64,000 bases of DNA. Source: an uncultured Clostridia bacterium. GTDB lineage: Bacteria > Bacillota > Clostridia > Oscillospirales > Acutalibacteraceae. Location of the stretch: assembly GCA_947628175.1 (NCBI GenBank), contig CANQZA010000003.1:1-64000 (forward strand). The letters are read 5' to 3'. Both the position numbers and the translations under genes were made by a program. Numbering within the stretch: the stretch's first letter is position 1; each line of letters begins with the position of its first letter. Of the stretch, positions 17,259 through 25,383 are shown one piece after another. Below the pieces are notes generated by a model. It saw nothing but the letters and a program-made list of their open reading frames with translations. It ran no database searches and was not told the DNA's origin.

Positions 17259-18555
17259 CAGAAAACTGAAAAATATTCAGTCATATCCCTTTCATATGCC
17301 CGGACACAAGAGAAATAAATGCTTTGATCTTCCGTCAAGTGATATTGATATAACGGAAATCAGCGGTTTTGACAATCTTCATAATCCCAAGGATATAGTA
17401 AAGCAAATTCAAGAGCAGACGGCAGAACTGTTCGGATATAAAAAAAGTATTATCAGTGTCAACGGTTCAACCTGTTGTGTCCTTGCGGCGATATCCGCAG
17501 TATGCAGCCGTGGAGACAAGATCATCATTGCAAGAAACTGTCATAAGTCCGTATATAATGCCTGTTATATTAATGAGCTTGATACTGTTTATATAGAGCC
17601 CGAATATAACAGTGAATATGGTTTTTGGGGCAGAGTTTCGCAGGAGTCTGTCGATCGGGCAATTGCTGAAAATCCCGAGGCAAAGGCACTTGTTATTACC
17701 TCTCCTACTTATGAGGGCTTTGTAAGCAATATAAAATGTGGCATTACGCTTATTGTTGATAACGCACACGGGGCTCATTTCGGTTTTGCTGACTGGCTTC
17801 CTCAAAGACAGAACGGTGATATCATAATTCAGTCGCTTCATAAAACCCTGCCATGCCTGACGCAGACTGCGGTTATACATATAAATAACGGGCGCTATTA
17901 TGACAGTGTCAGGAAATATATGGATATATTTGAGACAAGTTCACCGAGCTATGTCCTTCTTGATTCTGTTGATAAATGTATGGACTTTTTAAAGGACAGC
18001 AGGGCGGATTTTGAGAAATACAAAAAAAGGCTTTTTACTTTTTATCAAGAAGCTAAAAAAATTGAGGGCATCCATATCATTAAAAATGATGATATAACAA
18101 GGATTGTACTTTCAGCTGACTCAATGAACGGTGCGCAGCTTGCACAGTTTATGAGAGAAAAATATGCAATTGAGTCTGAATGCGCCGGTGTCGATTATGT
18201 TATTCTTATTTCAACGGTAGCAGACAGCGATAACGGCTTTGAGAAGCTCTTGAATTCCTTAAAAAATATTGGTATCGGAAAAAAGCGCAGAGCAGAAATT
18301 CCCAAGCCTGTTATTCCTGTAAAAAAATGTCTTCCGTGTGATGTGGGCTGTACGGCTGAAACGGAGCTTGAGAAAAGCGAAAATCTTATTTGCGCGGAAA
18401 CGGTTTTTGCTTATCCTCCGGGTGTGCCTATAATCATTGCAGGAGAGGTAATCAGCAGAAATATTATTGATTATATCAATAAGCTGTTCCATTCTGGCGT
18501 GAATGTAATGTCAGATTCCGCACTGCTGCCTCTAAAGATATTGACAAAGAAATGA
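17248..18555 (+). CDS. Orn/Lys/Arg decarboxylase family PLP enzyme
   Basis: A 435-residue fold-type I PLP enzyme. It uses a TTG start preceded by AAGGAGAAAGAA. The N-terminal signature YPFHMPGHKRN is diagnostic of the Orn/Lys/Arg decarboxylase group. The PLP-binding Lys is in IIQSLHKTLPCLTQTA, and the Asp that contacts the PLP ring nitrogen is in LIVDNAHGAHFGF. A C-terminal domain with ETVFAYPPGVPIIIAGEVIS completes it. It lacks the wing domain of the large biodegradative enzymes, matching the short Bacillus SpeA/YaaO-type proteins. The substrate (arginine or lysine) cannot be fixed by eye. A polyamine synthesis role is inferred. Confidence 0.88.
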   Translation: MELDRKLKNIQSYPFHMPGHKRNKCFDLPSSDIDITEISGFDNLHNPKDIVKQIQEQTAELFGYKKSIISVNGSTCCVLAAISAVCSRGDKIIIARNCHKSVYNACYINELDTVYIEPEYNSEYGFWGRVSQESVDRAIAENPEAKALVITSPTYEGFVSNIKCGITLIVDNAHGAHFGFADWLPQRQNGDIIIQSLHKTLPCLTQTAVIHINNGRYYDSVRKYMDIFETSSPSYVLLDSVDKCMDFLKDSRADFEKYKKRLFTFYQEAKKIEGIHIIKNDDITRIVLSADSMNGAQLAQFMREKYAIESECAGVDYVILISTVADSDNGFEKLLNSLKNIGIGKKRRAEIPKPVIPVKKCLPCDVGCTAETELEKSENLICAETVFAYPPGVPIIIAGEVISRNIIDYINKLFHSGVNVMSDSALLPLKILTKK

Positions 18556-18602
18556 TATTAATGTAAAATAGCCTTAATAAAATTTGGAAAGAGGTGTTCT
18601 CT

Positions 18603-18749
18603 GTGAAAAGAATTAACACTTTAAGCTCACGCAATCTTTGCGATTCAGCTAAAAAGGGCGGCTGCGGTGAATGTCAGACATCTTGCCAATCAGCAAGCAA
18701 AACTTCATGCTCTGTAGCAAATCAGAAATGCGAGCAGTTAAAGAAGTAA
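18603..18749 (+). CDS. scfA: SCIFF (six-cysteine) ranthipeptide precursor
   Basis: A 48-residue peptide with a GTG start and GAGGTG 7 bases upstream, too short for most gene finders. Sequence features: an N-terminal leader ending NTLSSRNLC, then KKGGCGECQTSCQSASKTSC and a final NQKC, giving cysteines at 13, 21, 24, 28, 36 and 43. This is the SCIFF family, matured by the radical SAM/SPASM protein encoded 51 bp downstream, which installs a thioether. From memory, characterized homologues read QSACKTSCT, with thioether donor Cys32 and acceptor Thr37; here both positions are Ser, and an extra Cys13 is present. A terminator-like hairpin separates it from scfB. Confidence 0.93.
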   Translation: MKRINTLSSRNLCDSAKKGGCGECQTSCQSASKTSCSVANQKCEQLKK

Positions 18750-18763
18750 AGGAAACGAATTAT

Positions 18764-18790
18764 GGTGGGTGAATGCCCGCCTTTTTCTTT
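18764..18790 (+). terminator. Hairpin between scfA and scfB
   Basis: GGTGGGT-GAAT-GCCCGCC, a 7-bp stem with two G-T wobbles, followed by TTTTTCTTT. Partial read-through would give more precursor than enzyme, as is common in RiPP loci. Confidence 0.65.
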
Positions 18791-18800
18791 GGAGTAAATT

Positions 18801-20192
18801 ATGATTCATTCTTATAAAATGAACGGCTATAATATTGTTATTGACCAAAACAGCGGTTGTGTTCATTCAGTTGACGATGTCGCCTATGATATAATCAATA
18901 TGTATGAAAGCAAAAGCAGAGAAGAGATAAAAACCTTTATCCTTAATAAGTATAGCGATAAGGCAGATGTAACACCGGAAGAAATTCAACTGTGTTTTGA
19001 CGATATAGAAGAGCTGATTTCGGAAAATAAGCTGTTTTCGCACGATATCTTTGAGAAGACTGCACAGCAGTTCAAAAAAAGACAGGGCATTTTAAAAGCG
19101 TTATGCCTTCATGTTGCGCACGACTGCAATCTTGCCTGTAAATACTGCTTTGCCGGTAAAGGCGGATATGACGGACCCAAAGGTATTATGAGCCTTGAAA
19201 CAGGTAAAAGAGCGCTTGATTTTTTAATAGAGCAAAGCGGCACAAGAAAAAATCTGGAGGTTGATTTTTTCGGTGGTGAGCCTCTGCTTAACTGGGAAGT
19301 CTGCAAAAAACTTGTCAGATACGGCAGAGAGCAGGAGAAAAAGTATAATAAAAATTTTCGTTTTACGCTTACAACAAACGGACTTCTTATTAATGACGAT
19401 GTTATTGAATTCTGCAATAAGGAAATGGCGAATGTCGTTTTGTCGCTCGATGGCAGAAAAGAGGTAAACGATAAAATGAGAGTCTCGCCAAACGGCAGAG
19501 GCTCCTATGATTTGATTGTTGATAAGTTTAAAAAATTTGCCGCTTCGAGAAATCAAAAGGATTATTATATGCGCGGCACATTTACGCATCATAATCTTGA
19601 TTTTGCAAGTGACATTATACATATGGCAGATTTAGGCTTTAAAGAGCTTTCAATAGAGCCTGTTGTGTCATCCCCGGATGAGGATTACGCTTTGAAAAAT
19701 GAGGATTTGCCTTTCATTAAACAGCAGTATCAGCTTCTTGCTGATGAGATGCTCAGAAGATACAGAAAAGGCAATGGCTTTACCTTTTATCATTATATGA
19801 TTGACCTTAACTCGGGTCCGTGCATAGTAAAAAGAGTGTCGGGCTGCGGAGTCGGAACCGAATACCTTGCCGTTACGCCAAACGGGGATTTGTACCCCTG
19901 TCATCAATTTGTCGGTGACGACAGTTTTCTTGTCGGAAATATTTATGACGGAATAAAAAATAAATCTGTTCTGGAGCAGTTTGAACAGTGCAATGTCTAT
20001 TCACATCGCGCATGTCTTGACTGCTTTGCAAAACTATACTGTTCCGGCGGGTGCGCGGCAAACGCATATCACACAACAGGGAGCGTGGACGGCGTTTATG
20101 AATTTGGCTGTGAACTTCACAGAAAAAGAATAGAATGTGCGATTATGCTCAAAGTAGCCGAAGCGGAGGAAAATTTAAAAATAGAATATTGA
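18801..20192 (+). CDS. scfB: SCIFF maturase, radical SAM/SPASM protein
   Basis: A 463-residue radical SAM enzyme. An N-terminal peptide-recognition (RRE-like) region of about 95 residues starts NGYNIVIDQNSGCVHSVDDV. The SAM cluster motif is CNLACKYC (Cys109, Cys113, Cys116) followed by the FFGGEPLLNW motif. The C-terminal SPASM domain holds auxiliary clusters, including the CLDCFAKLYCSGGC (CX2CX5CX3C) signature. Length and domains match thioether-forming SCIFF maturases. GGAG lies 8 bases before the ATG. It sits directly downstream of scfA and is followed by a strong terminator. Confidence 0.95.
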   Translation: MIHSYKMNGYNIVIDQNSGCVHSVDDVAYDIINMYESKSREEIKTFILNKYSDKADVTPEEIQLCFDDIEELISENKLFSHDIFEKTAQQFKKRQGILKALCLHVAHDCNLACKYCFAGKGGYDGPKGIMSLETGKRALDFLIEQSGTRKNLEVDFFGGEPLLNWEVCKKLVRYGREQEKKYNKNFRFTLTTNGLLINDDVIEFCNKEMANVVLSLDGRKEVNDKMRVSPNGRGSYDLIVDKFKKFAASRNQKDYYMRGTFTHHNLDFASDIIHMADLGFKELSIEPVVSSPDEDYALKNEDLPFIKQQYQLLADEMLRRYRKGNGFTFYHYMIDLNSGPCIVKRVSGCGVGTEYLAVTPNGDLYPCHQFVGDDSFLVGNIYDGIKNKSVLEQFEQCNVYSHRACLDCFAKLYCSGGCAANAYHTTGSVDGVYEFGCELHRKRIECAIMLKVAEAEENLKIEY

Positions 20193-20196
20193 AAAT

Positions 20197-20234
20197 AAAC
20201 GGACGCCCTGAAAACATCGGGGCGTCCGTTTTAC
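20197..20234. terminator. Bidirectional terminator between scfB and the beta-helix gene
   Basis: Stem AAACGGACGCCC / GGGCGTCCGTTT with a 10-nt loop, followed by T in both directions. It serves the convergent scfB and 20231-21721 genes; the latter's stop codon lies inside the stem. Confidence 0.85.
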
Positions 20235-21721
20235 TGTGTTGTATTGTTGTAAATCTTTATGTTTTCATGAACATTGTCTATCGGTTTGCCAACGCATAAT
20301 GGTTCTAAAACAACAGGATTTTTTTGCGAAAAGCTGTTATCGTGAATATTCATATTTTTACAAGGACCTGATTCATACCATTCTTTGCAGTCACAGGAAA
20401 TATAGATATCAGGCATTCTGATATTTTTAAATCTGTTGTTGTATATTTCTGATTTTCTGTCAGTGGAGCAAAGTATTCCTCTTGTAGGTATTGCTTTAAA
20501 ATAACAGTTTGAAATAGTTACTTCGGGGTTATATGTAATATTTTCAATGACAGTCATTTTTTCGGCAAGCTCAGGTAATTCCTCCCTGAACTTTATGGTT
20601 ACCTCCTTGTTCTCAATGTCGTCCTTGGTCTGTTCAACCGTATAAATATCGCCTGTCTGCGCAAGATTTTCACGCCTGTAAAATTTTACACTGTCACCGG
20701 GGAAAAAGGCTCTGTAACCGCCCTGCTGCTTATGTACAAATTCAAATACCGCGGTTTTACCGTCAATCATTTTTTTAGTTCTCAGAAAAGCGCCGTGGAT
20801 ATTAATTGCGTCATCATGCGGATGCGTAAAAAAGCAATCGTTTATTTTTACTGCACCCTTACATCCGCAGATATGAATACTGTCGGCAAAAGAGGATACG
20901 ATATGATTTTCAGCGGGTTTAAACTGAATCTGCTCAAAAGTGATATTTTCACACATCTGGCAGAGCCAGCCGAATCCGTGCATATAATGGACTGTTATAT
21001 TTTCAAAAACCATATTGCCGCATTCCCAGAAGAAAAGACCGCAGTTGTCCCTGAGACGATTCTGCGACATCGTTATAATATCGCCTATTTTAAATTTCGG
21101 TGCAATCAGATAGGATATTACAATATCAAAGTCACCGGATTTTTTTATTGAAATTCTGCGTCTGATAGGTGAGAGCTGTGTTCTGTAAACCTCATCTCCT
21201 CTGTGCATAACATTGCAGTAAGTATTTGTGTTGTTATGTAACTCATAATATTTTTCACCGGTAAGCGGGCTTTTTTCAAAAAAATAAATATTTCTTTTAT
21301 TAATTTCAAATTCCGTGTTTTCACCAAGCGAATATGTAATTTTGTTTCCTTGTATTTTTTTGACAGTCATTTCGATGTTAGTAGGTGCGTTGTATTTTAT
21401 TGTGACATTTTTAAGGTTAATACCGGCGCACCTTACGGCAGCAAAGGAGCACATATCACCGTGGATAATAAATTCTGACCCGTTGCCGTCTATTGTAATA
21501 TTATTTTTATCCTCAATCAGAATCGCAAAGTATTTATCGGGTTTTACAAAGGAATCCGTGTTGGTCATATGGTATGCCTTGCATCTGCTGAGCTCCTTGA
21601 AAAAATGATATGCGTTTTTCGGAAAAAATAAGGTGTCGCCATCACATAAATCGCTGATTGCTTTTTGAACACCGGTTGAAGCGTTGTCCGCGCTGCAATA
21701 TTTTGTAACATCAATAATCAC
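20231..21721 (-). CDS. Right-handed parallel beta-helix repeat protein
   Basis: A 496-residue protein. The start is placed at GTG 21721 because GGAGGTG lies 6 bases upstream; the longer frame has no such site. The N-terminal IDVTKYCSADNASTGVQKAIS and GDTLFFPKNAYHF match pectate-lyase-like/polygalacturonase-like beta-helix proteins, and many repeats of the form ITIDGNGSEF, NITVHYMHGFG, INDCFFTHPHDDAINIHGAF and ITYNPEVTISNCYF follow. The DDAINIHG patch may be catalytic acids. There is no signal peptide, so it may be a cytoplasmic glycoside hydrolase-like enzyme acting on oligosaccharides. Substrate unknown. It is divergent from the CoA-transferase gene. Confidence 0.82.
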   Translation of the reverse strand: MIIDVTKYCSADNASTGVQKAISDLCDGDTLFFPKNAYHFFKELSRCKAYHMTNTDSFVKPDKYFAILIEDKNNITIDGNGSEFIIHGDMCSFAAVRCAGINLKNVTIKYNAPTNIEMTVKKIQGNKITYSLGENTEFEINKRNIYFFEKSPLTGEKYYELHNNTNTYCNVMHRGDEVYRTQLSPIRRRISIKKSGDFDIVISYLIAPKFKIGDIITMSQNRLRDNCGLFFWECGNMVFENITVHYMHGFGWLCQMCENITFEQIQFKPAENHIVSSFADSIHICGCKGAVKINDCFFTHPHDDAINIHGAFLRTKKMIDGKTAVFEFVHKQQGGYRAFFPGDSVKFYRRENLAQTGDIYTVEQTKDDIENKEVTIKFREELPELAEKMTVIENITYNPEVTISNCYFKAIPTRGILCSTDRKSEIYNNRFKNIRMPDIYISCDCKEWYESGPCKNMNIHDNSFSQKNPVVLEPLCVGKPIDNVHENIKIYNNTTQ

Positions 21722-21884
21722 AAGCTGCACCTCCGTAATAGCTTTTATTATAATTATATAGTATTTTTTGTATATGCGCAATATTTTATTGACACGGTTA
21801 TCCATTCTAATGTATTATATTCATGAACACTTATTTTCAGTAAGTGTTGCCGTAATTTGGTGTAATTATCGGAGGGGTGTATAT

Positions 21885-23306
21885 ATGGGATGGAAAGATA
21901 TTTACCAGAGTAAATTGGTAACGGCGCAGGAGGCTGTAAAAGCAATCCGCGACGGTGACAAGGTTGTTACAGGATTTGGATGCGGTGAGCCTTTCGGTAT
22001 TGAAAGGGAATTGATTAATAACTATGAGAAGTATCATGATGTTGAAATAATAAATATGCTAACCCTCGGTGATTCGCCATGGTGTCGGGAGGAAATGAAA
22101 GGTCATTTTACTCTTAACTGCCTCTTTGCCTCACCGAGCAACCGCAAGGCTATTTCAACAGGAATCAGTGAGTTTACCACATCACATTTTTATGAAATAC
22201 CGGAAGTCATCAAAACATATCTGCGCCCGAGAGTCTCCATTGTTATGGTATCTCCTCCTGATGAGCACGGTTATGTCTCTTTCGGTACGACTGTTGATTA
22301 TACAAGAGGGACAGCGGAATACTGTGAGGTGGTTATTGCTCAGGTCAATAAATATATGCCTCGTACATTCGGAAACAGTATTATGCATGTAAGAGATTTC
22401 ACATATTTTGTGGAATGTGATGAAAAGCTGCCTGAAGTAAAAGGTGTAGAAATTTCTGATACAGAAATGAAAATCGGAAAATACTGCGCGTCTCTTATTA
22501 ATGACGGCGACTGCCTGCAGCTTGGAATCGGCGGAATACCTAACGCTGTCTGTGCGCAGCTTTGGGATAAAAAAGATTTGGGTATACACAGTGAGCTTGT
22601 CGGCGATGGTGTTGTAGACTTGCTTGAGGCGGGAATAATCAATAACAAGAAAAAGCAGACCAACAGGTACAGAACCGTTCTCGGCGCGGCGTTCGGCTCT
22701 GAAAAGCTTAATAACTACATAAATAACAATCCTTCCGTGGAGCTTCATCCAATTGATTATGTAAATAACCCGATTGAAATTGCCAAAAATGACAATGTTG
22801 TTTCCATAAACTCCTGCCTTCAGGTTGATTTGCTCGGTCAGGTTGTATCCGATACGGTAGGTCTTAATCAGTTCTCTGCGGTCGGAGGTCAGGTGGATTT
22901 TGTCCGCGGAGCTACTATGAGTAAAGGCGGCAGATCCATTATTGCAATGCCATCAACCGCAAAGAAGGGGCTTATTTCAAGAATTGTTCCGATTATTACG
23001 GAGGGAAGCGCGGTTACAACACCGCGAAATGATGTCAATTTTGTGGTTACCGAATACGGAATTGCGCAGCTTAAGGGAAAGTCACTTAAAGAAAGAGCAA
23101 AGGCGCTTATACTCATATCTCATCCAAAATTCCGTCCTCATCTTGTAATTGAATATATAAAAAGATTTAACGAGGAGCCGTTCAGCAAGCATGAACTGAG
23201 AGAACAGTTTGTCGGTGTAAAGGAGCAAATAGAAGAGAGACGGCAGCAAATAAGAGAAGATCTGCGCAAAAAGCTTCCCGGAAATGATGAAAAATCAACA
23301 GTCTGA
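21885..23306 (+). CDS. Acetyl-CoA hydrolase/transferase family (acyl-CoA:acetate CoA-transferase)
   Basis: A 473-residue class I CoA-transferase. The start at 21885 follows GGAGGGG by about 9 bases. It contains the glycine motif LQLGIGGIPNAV, HSELVGDGVVDLLEAG, the stretch GGQVDFVRGATMSKGGRSIIAMPST and NFVVTEYGIAQLKGKSLKERAKALILISHP, all typical of 4-hydroxybutyrate/butyryl-CoA:acetate CoA-transferases. Such enzymes transfer CoA between acyl-CoA and acetate in fermentation; a butyrate role is possible, but substrate cannot be fixed here. The probable catalytic Glu is in the HSELVGDG segment. It stands 77 bp upstream of the acyltransferase gene, which has its own promoter. Confidence 0.88.
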   Translation: MGWKDIYQSKLVTAQEAVKAIRDGDKVVTGFGCGEPFGIERELINNYEKYHDVEIINMLTLGDSPWCREEMKGHFTLNCLFASPSNRKAISTGISEFTTSHFYEIPEVIKTYLRPRVSIVMVSPPDEHGYVSFGTTVDYTRGTAEYCEVVIAQVNKYMPRTFGNSIMHVRDFTYFVECDEKLPEVKGVEISDTEMKIGKYCASLINDGDCLQLGIGGIPNAVCAQLWDKKDLGIHSELVGDGVVDLLEAGIINNKKKQTNRYRTVLGAAFGSEKLNNYINNNPSVELHPIDYVNNPIEIAKNDNVVSINSCLQVDLLGQVVSDTVGLNQFSAVGGQVDFVRGATMSKGGRSIIAMPSTAKKGLISRIVPIITEGSAVTTPRNDVNFVVTEYGIAQLKGKSLKERAKALILISHPKFRPHLVIEYIKRFNEEPFSKHELREQFVGVKEQIEERRQQIREDLRKKLPGNDEKSTV

Positions 23307-23321
23307 TCCCTTTAACCCTTA

Positions 23322-23350
23322 TTGACAATTTTCAGTATAAATGATAAAAT
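23322..23350 (+). promoter_or_regulatory. Promoter of the 2-oxoacid dehydrogenase acyltransferase-like gene
   Basis: TTGACA (23322-23327), 17-bp spacer, TAAAAT (23345-23350), with TG before the -10. About 33 bp before the ATG at 23384. Confidence 0.7.
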
Positions 23351-23383
23351 ATGAGCATTATTTTTTAAGGAGATTCATTAATA

Positions 23384-24307
23384 ATGGCATTGATTAAAGA
23401 AGAATATTTCGGTATTGCAAGAAAAATCGTATCCAATATGACTGCCGAAAGCTGGGAAACAATTCCACATGCGACTATGACCTATGAGCCGGATGTTACT
23501 GAACTTTTTAAGGAAATAAAAATATTGAATCAGGATTGTACCGATAAAACAAAGAAAATAACCATCAATACAGTCATGCTTAAAATTATATGTGAGGGTC
23601 TGAAAGCAGCACCTAAGATGAATACACACCTGCTTTTTAACAGAAAGCTTGTTCGCGGAACACTAAAATATTTCGATAACATTGACATTTCAATGCCTAT
23701 GGTACTTCCGTCAGGAGAAATGATGACTGTAAATATGCATGATATGGGCAGCAAATCGCTTTCTGAAATGACGGCTGCTATAAATGATACAATCAGAAGA
23801 GCAAAGCATTCGGATATGAATGAAGTTATGTTTGAGGTGTCTCTTGACAATACGCTTACAGGTCTTAAAAACGGTAAAATACTTCAGACAGTTCGACGCT
23901 TATACGGTTCAAAGACTCCCGGTAAGCATATGGTACATTCGCTTTCAGGTTCTGCTAAGAAAAAATATTATTCCATTCCTGTTTCAGAAAGGCTTACAAA
24001 GCATGACATTGAGCAGGGCACTACAACCGTATCAAACCTCGGCTCAATATACAGAGAGCAGAGGGGCGTTTGTGCTCTTTTAGAAATTATACCGCCTCAG
24101 ACAACAGCCTTTGCAGTAAATGCGGCTCAGAGAAGACCTACTGTTGTAAAGGATGAAAACGGCAATGAGAAGATAGAAGTAAGAACTGTTCTGCCGCTTA
24201 CTATTGCCATTGACCACAGAGCTCTTGACTATGGCGATGTGGTTCCGTTTATGAAAAAGCTTGATGAAATCTTTGCAAACCCTTCCATCATCCATAGTTG
24301 GAAGTGA
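23384..24307 (+). CDS. Stand-alone 2-oxoacid dehydrogenase acyltransferase (E2 catalytic domain) protein
   Basis: A 307-residue protein consisting only of a chloramphenicol acetyltransferase-like E2 catalytic domain. The C-terminal active-site motif, normally DHRxxDG, reads AIDHRALDYGD, keeping the His. A TTTVSNLGSIY motif is also typical of E2. It has neither a lipoyl domain nor a peripheral-subunit-binding domain, and no E1 or E3 gene is nearby, so it cannot act in a conventional pyruvate dehydrogenase complex. It has its own promoter downstream of a CoA-transferase. An acyl-CoA-dependent acyltransferase with another acceptor is likely. Confidence 0.82.
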   Translation: MALIKEEYFGIARKIVSNMTAESWETIPHATMTYEPDVTELFKEIKILNQDCTDKTKKITINTVMLKIICEGLKAAPKMNTHLLFNRKLVRGTLKYFDNIDISMPMVLPSGEMMTVNMHDMGSKSLSEMTAAINDTIRRAKHSDMNEVMFEVSLDNTLTGLKNGKILQTVRRLYGSKTPGKHMVHSLSGSAKKKYYSIPVSERLTKHDIEQGTTTVSNLGSIYREQRGVCALLEIIPPQTTAFAVNAAQRRPTVVKDENGNEKIEVRTVLPLTIAIDHRALDYGDVVPFMKKLDEIFANPSIIHSWK

Positions 24308-24327
24308 TATTCTCGGTTATAATTAAA

Positions 24328-24359
24328 ACAACGGTACAGTCGTAAAACCATACCGTTGT
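24328..24359. terminator. Hairpin between convergent genes
   Basis: ACAACGGTA / TACCGTTGT 9-bp inverted repeat. On the minus strand it is followed by TTTTAATT, so it mainly serves the BclA-like gene; read on the plus strand it has only A's after it. Confidence 0.5.
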
Positions 24360-24408
24360 GAAAAAATATTGTTATCTGATCGGACATTGCTGCCGTAAAT
24401 ACATATGA

Positions 24409-25029
24409 TTAAGCCAATCTTATAAAAGAAATATTTGTTCCTACTGTGGGAGTACCTGTAGTAACGCTTCCGGCTACAAGATTAACGCTTACTGTGGAAA
24501 CTGAATTTGCAGGAACGGCAACTATATAGCTTCCGTTTGCAATGCCAGCATCATTTAATGCAGTTGTAGTTGGATTTACAGTGCTTCCGTTAACAACCAG
24601 TGCTACCTGAGAGGTACTGAATGTTCCTGCAACCTGCCAGTTTACTAAATAGGTGCGGCCTGTTGTTCCGCCAGAAAGTGTAAATATTTCGCCTGTAGCA
24701 TTTGGTGTAATGCCTGCTGCGTCCGTATTATAAGCAGTTAAAGGAAATGGTACATTATTACCTTGTGTTACACTTACCGGAGTTGCAGAAGCATTATAGA
24801 ACAGCGCGTATGATGCAGTAACAGGTGCCGGAATTATCGGAGGTGTAGGCGGCATAGGCGGCATTGGCGGATTAGGATTTACTGGCGGCATTGGAAATAC
24901 CGGCGGGAAAAAATTGGGAAATCCATCAGCAAATCGAACGGTTACATTGTTGTTGTCACAGCAGCATGGTGATGCGGTGCTGTAAACTGTTGTATTTAAA
25001 TTGCTGAGATTTCTTCGTGAACAGCTCAT
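24409..25029 (-). CDS. BclA-like proline-rich surface/exosporium protein
   Basis: A 206-residue protein. The start at 25029 (MSCSRRNLSNLN) is preceded by AGGAGATTAGCT. Layout: a Cys-rich N-terminus (PCCCDNNN), a proline/methionine low-complexity stretch of PPMPPMPPTPP type (about residues 40-68), then a 130-residue C-terminal beta-domain, rich in Thr, Ala, Val and Gly, ending PTVGTNISFIRLA. The C-terminal half resembles the trimeric TNF-like heads of BclA-type exosporium glycoproteins, with the Pro-rich stretch replacing the collagen GXX repeat. No signal peptide, as expected for spore-surface proteins. Spore location is inferred. Confidence 0.7.
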   Translation of the reverse strand: MSCSRRNLSNLNTTVYSTASPCCCDNNNVTVRFADGFPNFFPPVFPMPPVNPNPPMPPMPPTPPIIPAPVTASYALFYNASATPVSVTQGNNVPFPLTAYNTDAAGITPNATGEIFTLSGGTTGRTYLVNWQVAGTFSTSQVALVVNGSTVNPTTTALNDAGIANGSYIVAVPANSVSTVSVNLVAGSVTTGTPTVGTNISFIRLA

Positions 25030-25251
25030 AGCTAATCTCCTTTCATAAATTAGGTTATAACAACCGTACTTTATACTATGAAAATTATCAAAAAAAGAGA
25101 TAAAACAATTCAAAAATAATAACGATAGCGTTAAAATGGCACACGGATAAACAATCGGAAATGCTCAAACCGGCAAATATGCCGGATATCACTGCTGCCG
25201 CAGTGTAAACAATTAAAAAAATCAGATTCAAAAAGTCTGATTTATATAAAT

Positions 25252-25338
25252 GCAGGTATGGTGAAACTGGCAAACACGCTGGATTTAGGATCCAGTGGAG
25301 CGATCTCCTTGCAGGTTCAAGTCCTGTTACCTGCACCA
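25252..25338 (+). tRNA. tRNA-Leu (anticodon TAG)
   Basis: Class II tRNA: acceptor GCAGGTA...TACCTGC plus ACCA, anticodon stem-loop CTGGA-TTTAGGA-TCCAG (anticodon TAG), variable arm GGAG-CGAT-CTCC, T-arm GCAGGTTCAAGTCCTGT. The CCA end is encoded. Its 3' half is duplicated at 34804-34855, marking the integration site of the island. Confidence 0.96.
25285..25338 (+). repeat. Left attachment-site repeat (3' end of tRNA-Leu)
   Basis: The 54 bp from TTAGGATCC to the CCA end recur at 34804-34855 with one 2-nt deletion (GATCTCC versus GATCC). The copy within the intact tRNA is the attL side. Confidence 0.85.
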
Positions 25339-25340
25339 CA

Positions 25341-25376
25341 AAGCAGCAAGCTTTTCGGCTTGCTGCTTTTCTCTTT
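25341..25376. terminator. Terminator after tRNA-Leu and recombinase gene
   Basis: AGCAGCAAGC-TTTTCG-GCTTGCTGCT, a 10-bp perfect stem followed on the plus strand by TTTCTCTTTTT. It lies just inside the island, so the island supplies a new terminator to the tRNA; the recombinase gene ends at 25384 from the other side. Confidence 0.8.
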
Positions 25377-25383
25377 TTGGATT

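Noticed and set aside
21722-21805. Longer N-terminus for the beta-helix protein and upstream ATG for the CoA-transferase (21768)
   Set aside because: Strong ribosome sites support GTG 21721 and ATG 21885; the extra residues have no site and overlap the divergent promoter region.
25088-25339. 83-codon minus-strand frame across tRNA-Leu
   Set aside because: Its first part (GLEPARRSLHWILNP) is the well-known false translation of a tRNA gene in antisense.
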